DNA from: Devosia rhodophyticola
GTDB taxonomy: Bacteria; Pseudomonadota; Alphaproteobacteria; Rhizobiales; Devosiaceae
Direction of reading: 5' to 3'
DNA length: 64,000 nt
Assembly: GCF_028816475.1 (NCBI RefSeq)
Contig: NZ_CP118247.1
Coordinates: 2,844,001 to 2,908,000, forward strand
Under the pieces are notes generated by a model that did no database searches, was not told the origin of the DNA, and saw only the letters and a program-made list of their open reading frames with translations. The stretch's first letter is position 1, and every line of letters begins with the position of its first letter. Shown piece after piece: positions 62,825 through 64,000 of this stretch. A program made the translations under genes and the position numbers.

Positions 62825-63273
62825 TGTTTGGATTGCCTTTGGGCCTTATCGTTGAAGGGTCGGTTGCCGTTCTTCTAATCATGACAATCGGGTACTGCAC
62901 GGTCTTGAACAGCCGACTGAAGCGCCTGCATGCGGACAGGGAAGTGTTGCAGCAAATGGTCAATGACCTGGTCGGCGCGACCAATCTTGCCAATCAGGCG
63001 ATCAAGGAGCTCAAGGCGACCGCTGTTGATGCGGATCTTGTGTTGGGTGCCCGGTTGGAGGAAGCCGAACGCTTCGGTATTGAACTTGCCAATCACGTGA
63101 GCGCGGGCGCAGACGTTTTGGACCGCATCGCCAAGATCACCAGTGTGGCGCGCAAAAACCCTGCCGCGCAGGCGACGGCGCCCATCGAGGAAGATATACC
63201 ATCGCCCAACAAGTTGCATTCGGCGCTTGAGCAATTGGCCACCCGGGCGCGCGCACGCGGTGCTGCGGCATGA
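62821..63273 (+). CDS. DUF6468 flagellar-cluster membrane protein
   Basis: 150 residues starting in the ATGA overlap with the fliM stop. One N-terminal transmembrane helix (GLIVEGSVAVLLIMTIGYCTVLNSRLKRL) is followed by a long coiled coil (DREVLQQMVNDLVGATNLANQAIKELKATAVDADLVLGARLEEAERFGIELANHVSAGADVLDRI). Proteins of this type are found between fliM and fliN/motE-like genes in alphaproteobacteria; function unknown. Its stop overlaps the next start by four bases. Confidence 0.82.
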   Translation: MMFGLPLGLIVEGSVAVLLIMTIGYCTVLNSRLKRLHADREVLQQMVNDLVGATNLANQAIKELKATAVDADLVLGARLEEAERFGIELANHVSAGADVLDRIAKITSVARKNPAAQATAPIEEDIPSPNKLHSALEQLATRARARGAAA

Positions 63274-64000
63274 AATCTGTGCGCCTGCTCCCCGTTGTTA
63301 TTTTCGCTATCGCCGCCTTGCTGGTGTTCAAGACGGTCAGTCTTGTGACCACGGGGGGTACGTGCTGGGCGTTGCAGCGGTGCGGGCCGAGGAGCATGGG
63401 GGCAACAGTAGTGGGGACGCGGCAATCGAATTGCCCTCTGAACCCATGATGCAGGACGACAGCCCGGTTCTAACGGATATGTCGCCAACCATGGCGCAAA
63501 CGTTGACCAAAAAATCGGACAGTCCGGATCAATTGCAGGCCATTGCAGGCACCGAAGTGTTGAGCGGAGACGCTGCCGTACCGGAAGGAGAAGCAGCGGC
63601 TGCCATGGATCCTGCGGCGACACCAGAAGGTGCAGAGCCCGCCGCAAGCGACCTTGGGGCGAGGGATTGCCCGTCTGATGGAGGTGTCGTTGCCGAAGGG
63701 GGCGAAGAGGCATCTGCCAGCGGCGAAAATGCTGGCATGGCCAGTGCAAATTGCGACCCGCGCGCGGAAGCCGTGCCGATGAAATATGGCCCGGACGGTA
63801 TGCTTATCCCACTGACCGATGTGAACGGTGGGTCGCTGACCGAGCGCGCTCTGCTGGAACGGCTCGGTGAACGCCGGGTTGAGTTGGACAAATATGCGGC
63901 TGAACTGGACTTGCGCCAGTCGCTGGTGGACGCCGCCGAGCAGAAGATCAACGAACGAGCCGAAACGCTCAAAGCGCTGGAAGAACAGATCTCAAAACTG
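63270..64000 (+). pseudogene. MotE-like coiled-coil flagellar protein, frameshifted and cut by the window end
   Basis: Starts at ATG 63270 (overlapping the previous stop) with a transmembrane helix (LLPVVIFAIAALLVFKTVSLV). The frame breaks at the run of six G (63353-63358). Seven G would give VTTGGYVLGVAAVRAEEH and an open frame to the end of the window, reading a long acidic linker, two Cys-containing patches (ARDCPSDG, SANCDPRA) and a C-terminal coiled coil (LTERALLERLGERRVELDKYAAELDLRQSLVDAAEQKINERAETLKALEEQ). This layout resembles MotE/MgtE N-domain flagellar proteins of Rhizobiales. As read, the frame stops within 60 codons. Confidence 0.65.

Overview
The window looks like the chromosome of an alphaproteobacterium of the order Hyphomicrobiales (Rhizobiales), possibly a Devosia-like lineage. 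That placement is an inference from gene content: a giant GPR-type polar-growth protein, the cysG-DUF2849-cysI gene order, the flagellar proteins FlbT, FlaF, FliX, CheL and DUF6468, and a moderately high GC content. The genus cannot be fixed from sequence alone. No prophage, insertion sequence, CRISPR array or integrase was seen. One tRNA (Lys, CTT) is present.

Layout. 0.25-8.6 kb: flavin reductase, Kup potassium transporter, a divergent OYE/TetR pair with a candidate operator, ilvC, and a UPF0303/PhzF group. 8.6-10.4 kb: leuA behind an apparent leucine-rich leader peptide with hairpins (attenuator-like). 10.6-20.5 kb: tRNA-Lys, TerC-like protein, a FemAB-like transferase with a Wzx-like flippase, a GNAT divergent from acs, an exported NagZ-like hydrolase, an LpxH-like phosphoesterase, and a frameshifted MFS gene. 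20.5-30 kb: the 1827-residue coiled-coil GPR homologue, an Hpt phosphotransfer protein, prfC, a methyltransferase and a ferredoxin. 30.3-36.4 kb: a compact assimilatory sulfate/sulfite reduction cluster (cysG, DUF2849, cysI, an APS reductase-DUF934 fusion, a ferredoxin-NADP reductase and a second ferredoxin). This cluster encodes siroheme synthesis, both reductases and their electron supply. 36.4-42.2 kb: ArsR/SRPBCC genes with two operator palindromes, the YcjF/YcjX pair, metA and an unassigned P-loop ATPase.

42.2-64 kb is mostly flagellar: flgE-flgK-flgL, flaF-flbT, flagellin, flgI-cheL-flgN-like, fliX, flgF-flgG-flgA-flgH, and fliL-fliM-DUF6468-motE-like (running off the end). It is interrupted by dksA, an ABC-F ATPase and an M32 carboxypeptidase. 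The promoters here form a coherent pattern. Sigma-54 -24/-12 elements precede flgE, flgI and flgF. Each is accompanied about 85-150 bp upstream by CGGCA-N5-TGCCG palindromes that resemble Caulobacter ftr (FlbD) sites; two are identical 15-mers. TTAA-N7-TTAAC CtrA-type boxes precede fliX (perfect) and fliL (one mismatch). With fliX itself present, this implies a Caulobacter-type CtrA > FliX/FlbD > sigma-54 hierarchy.

Five genes are broken by single-base indels (MFS, SRPBCC, M32 peptidase, fliM, motE-like), three of them in G or C runs of five or six. Full-length family architecture resumes immediately after each indel, so sequence errors are likely. If the indels are real, motility would be lost.
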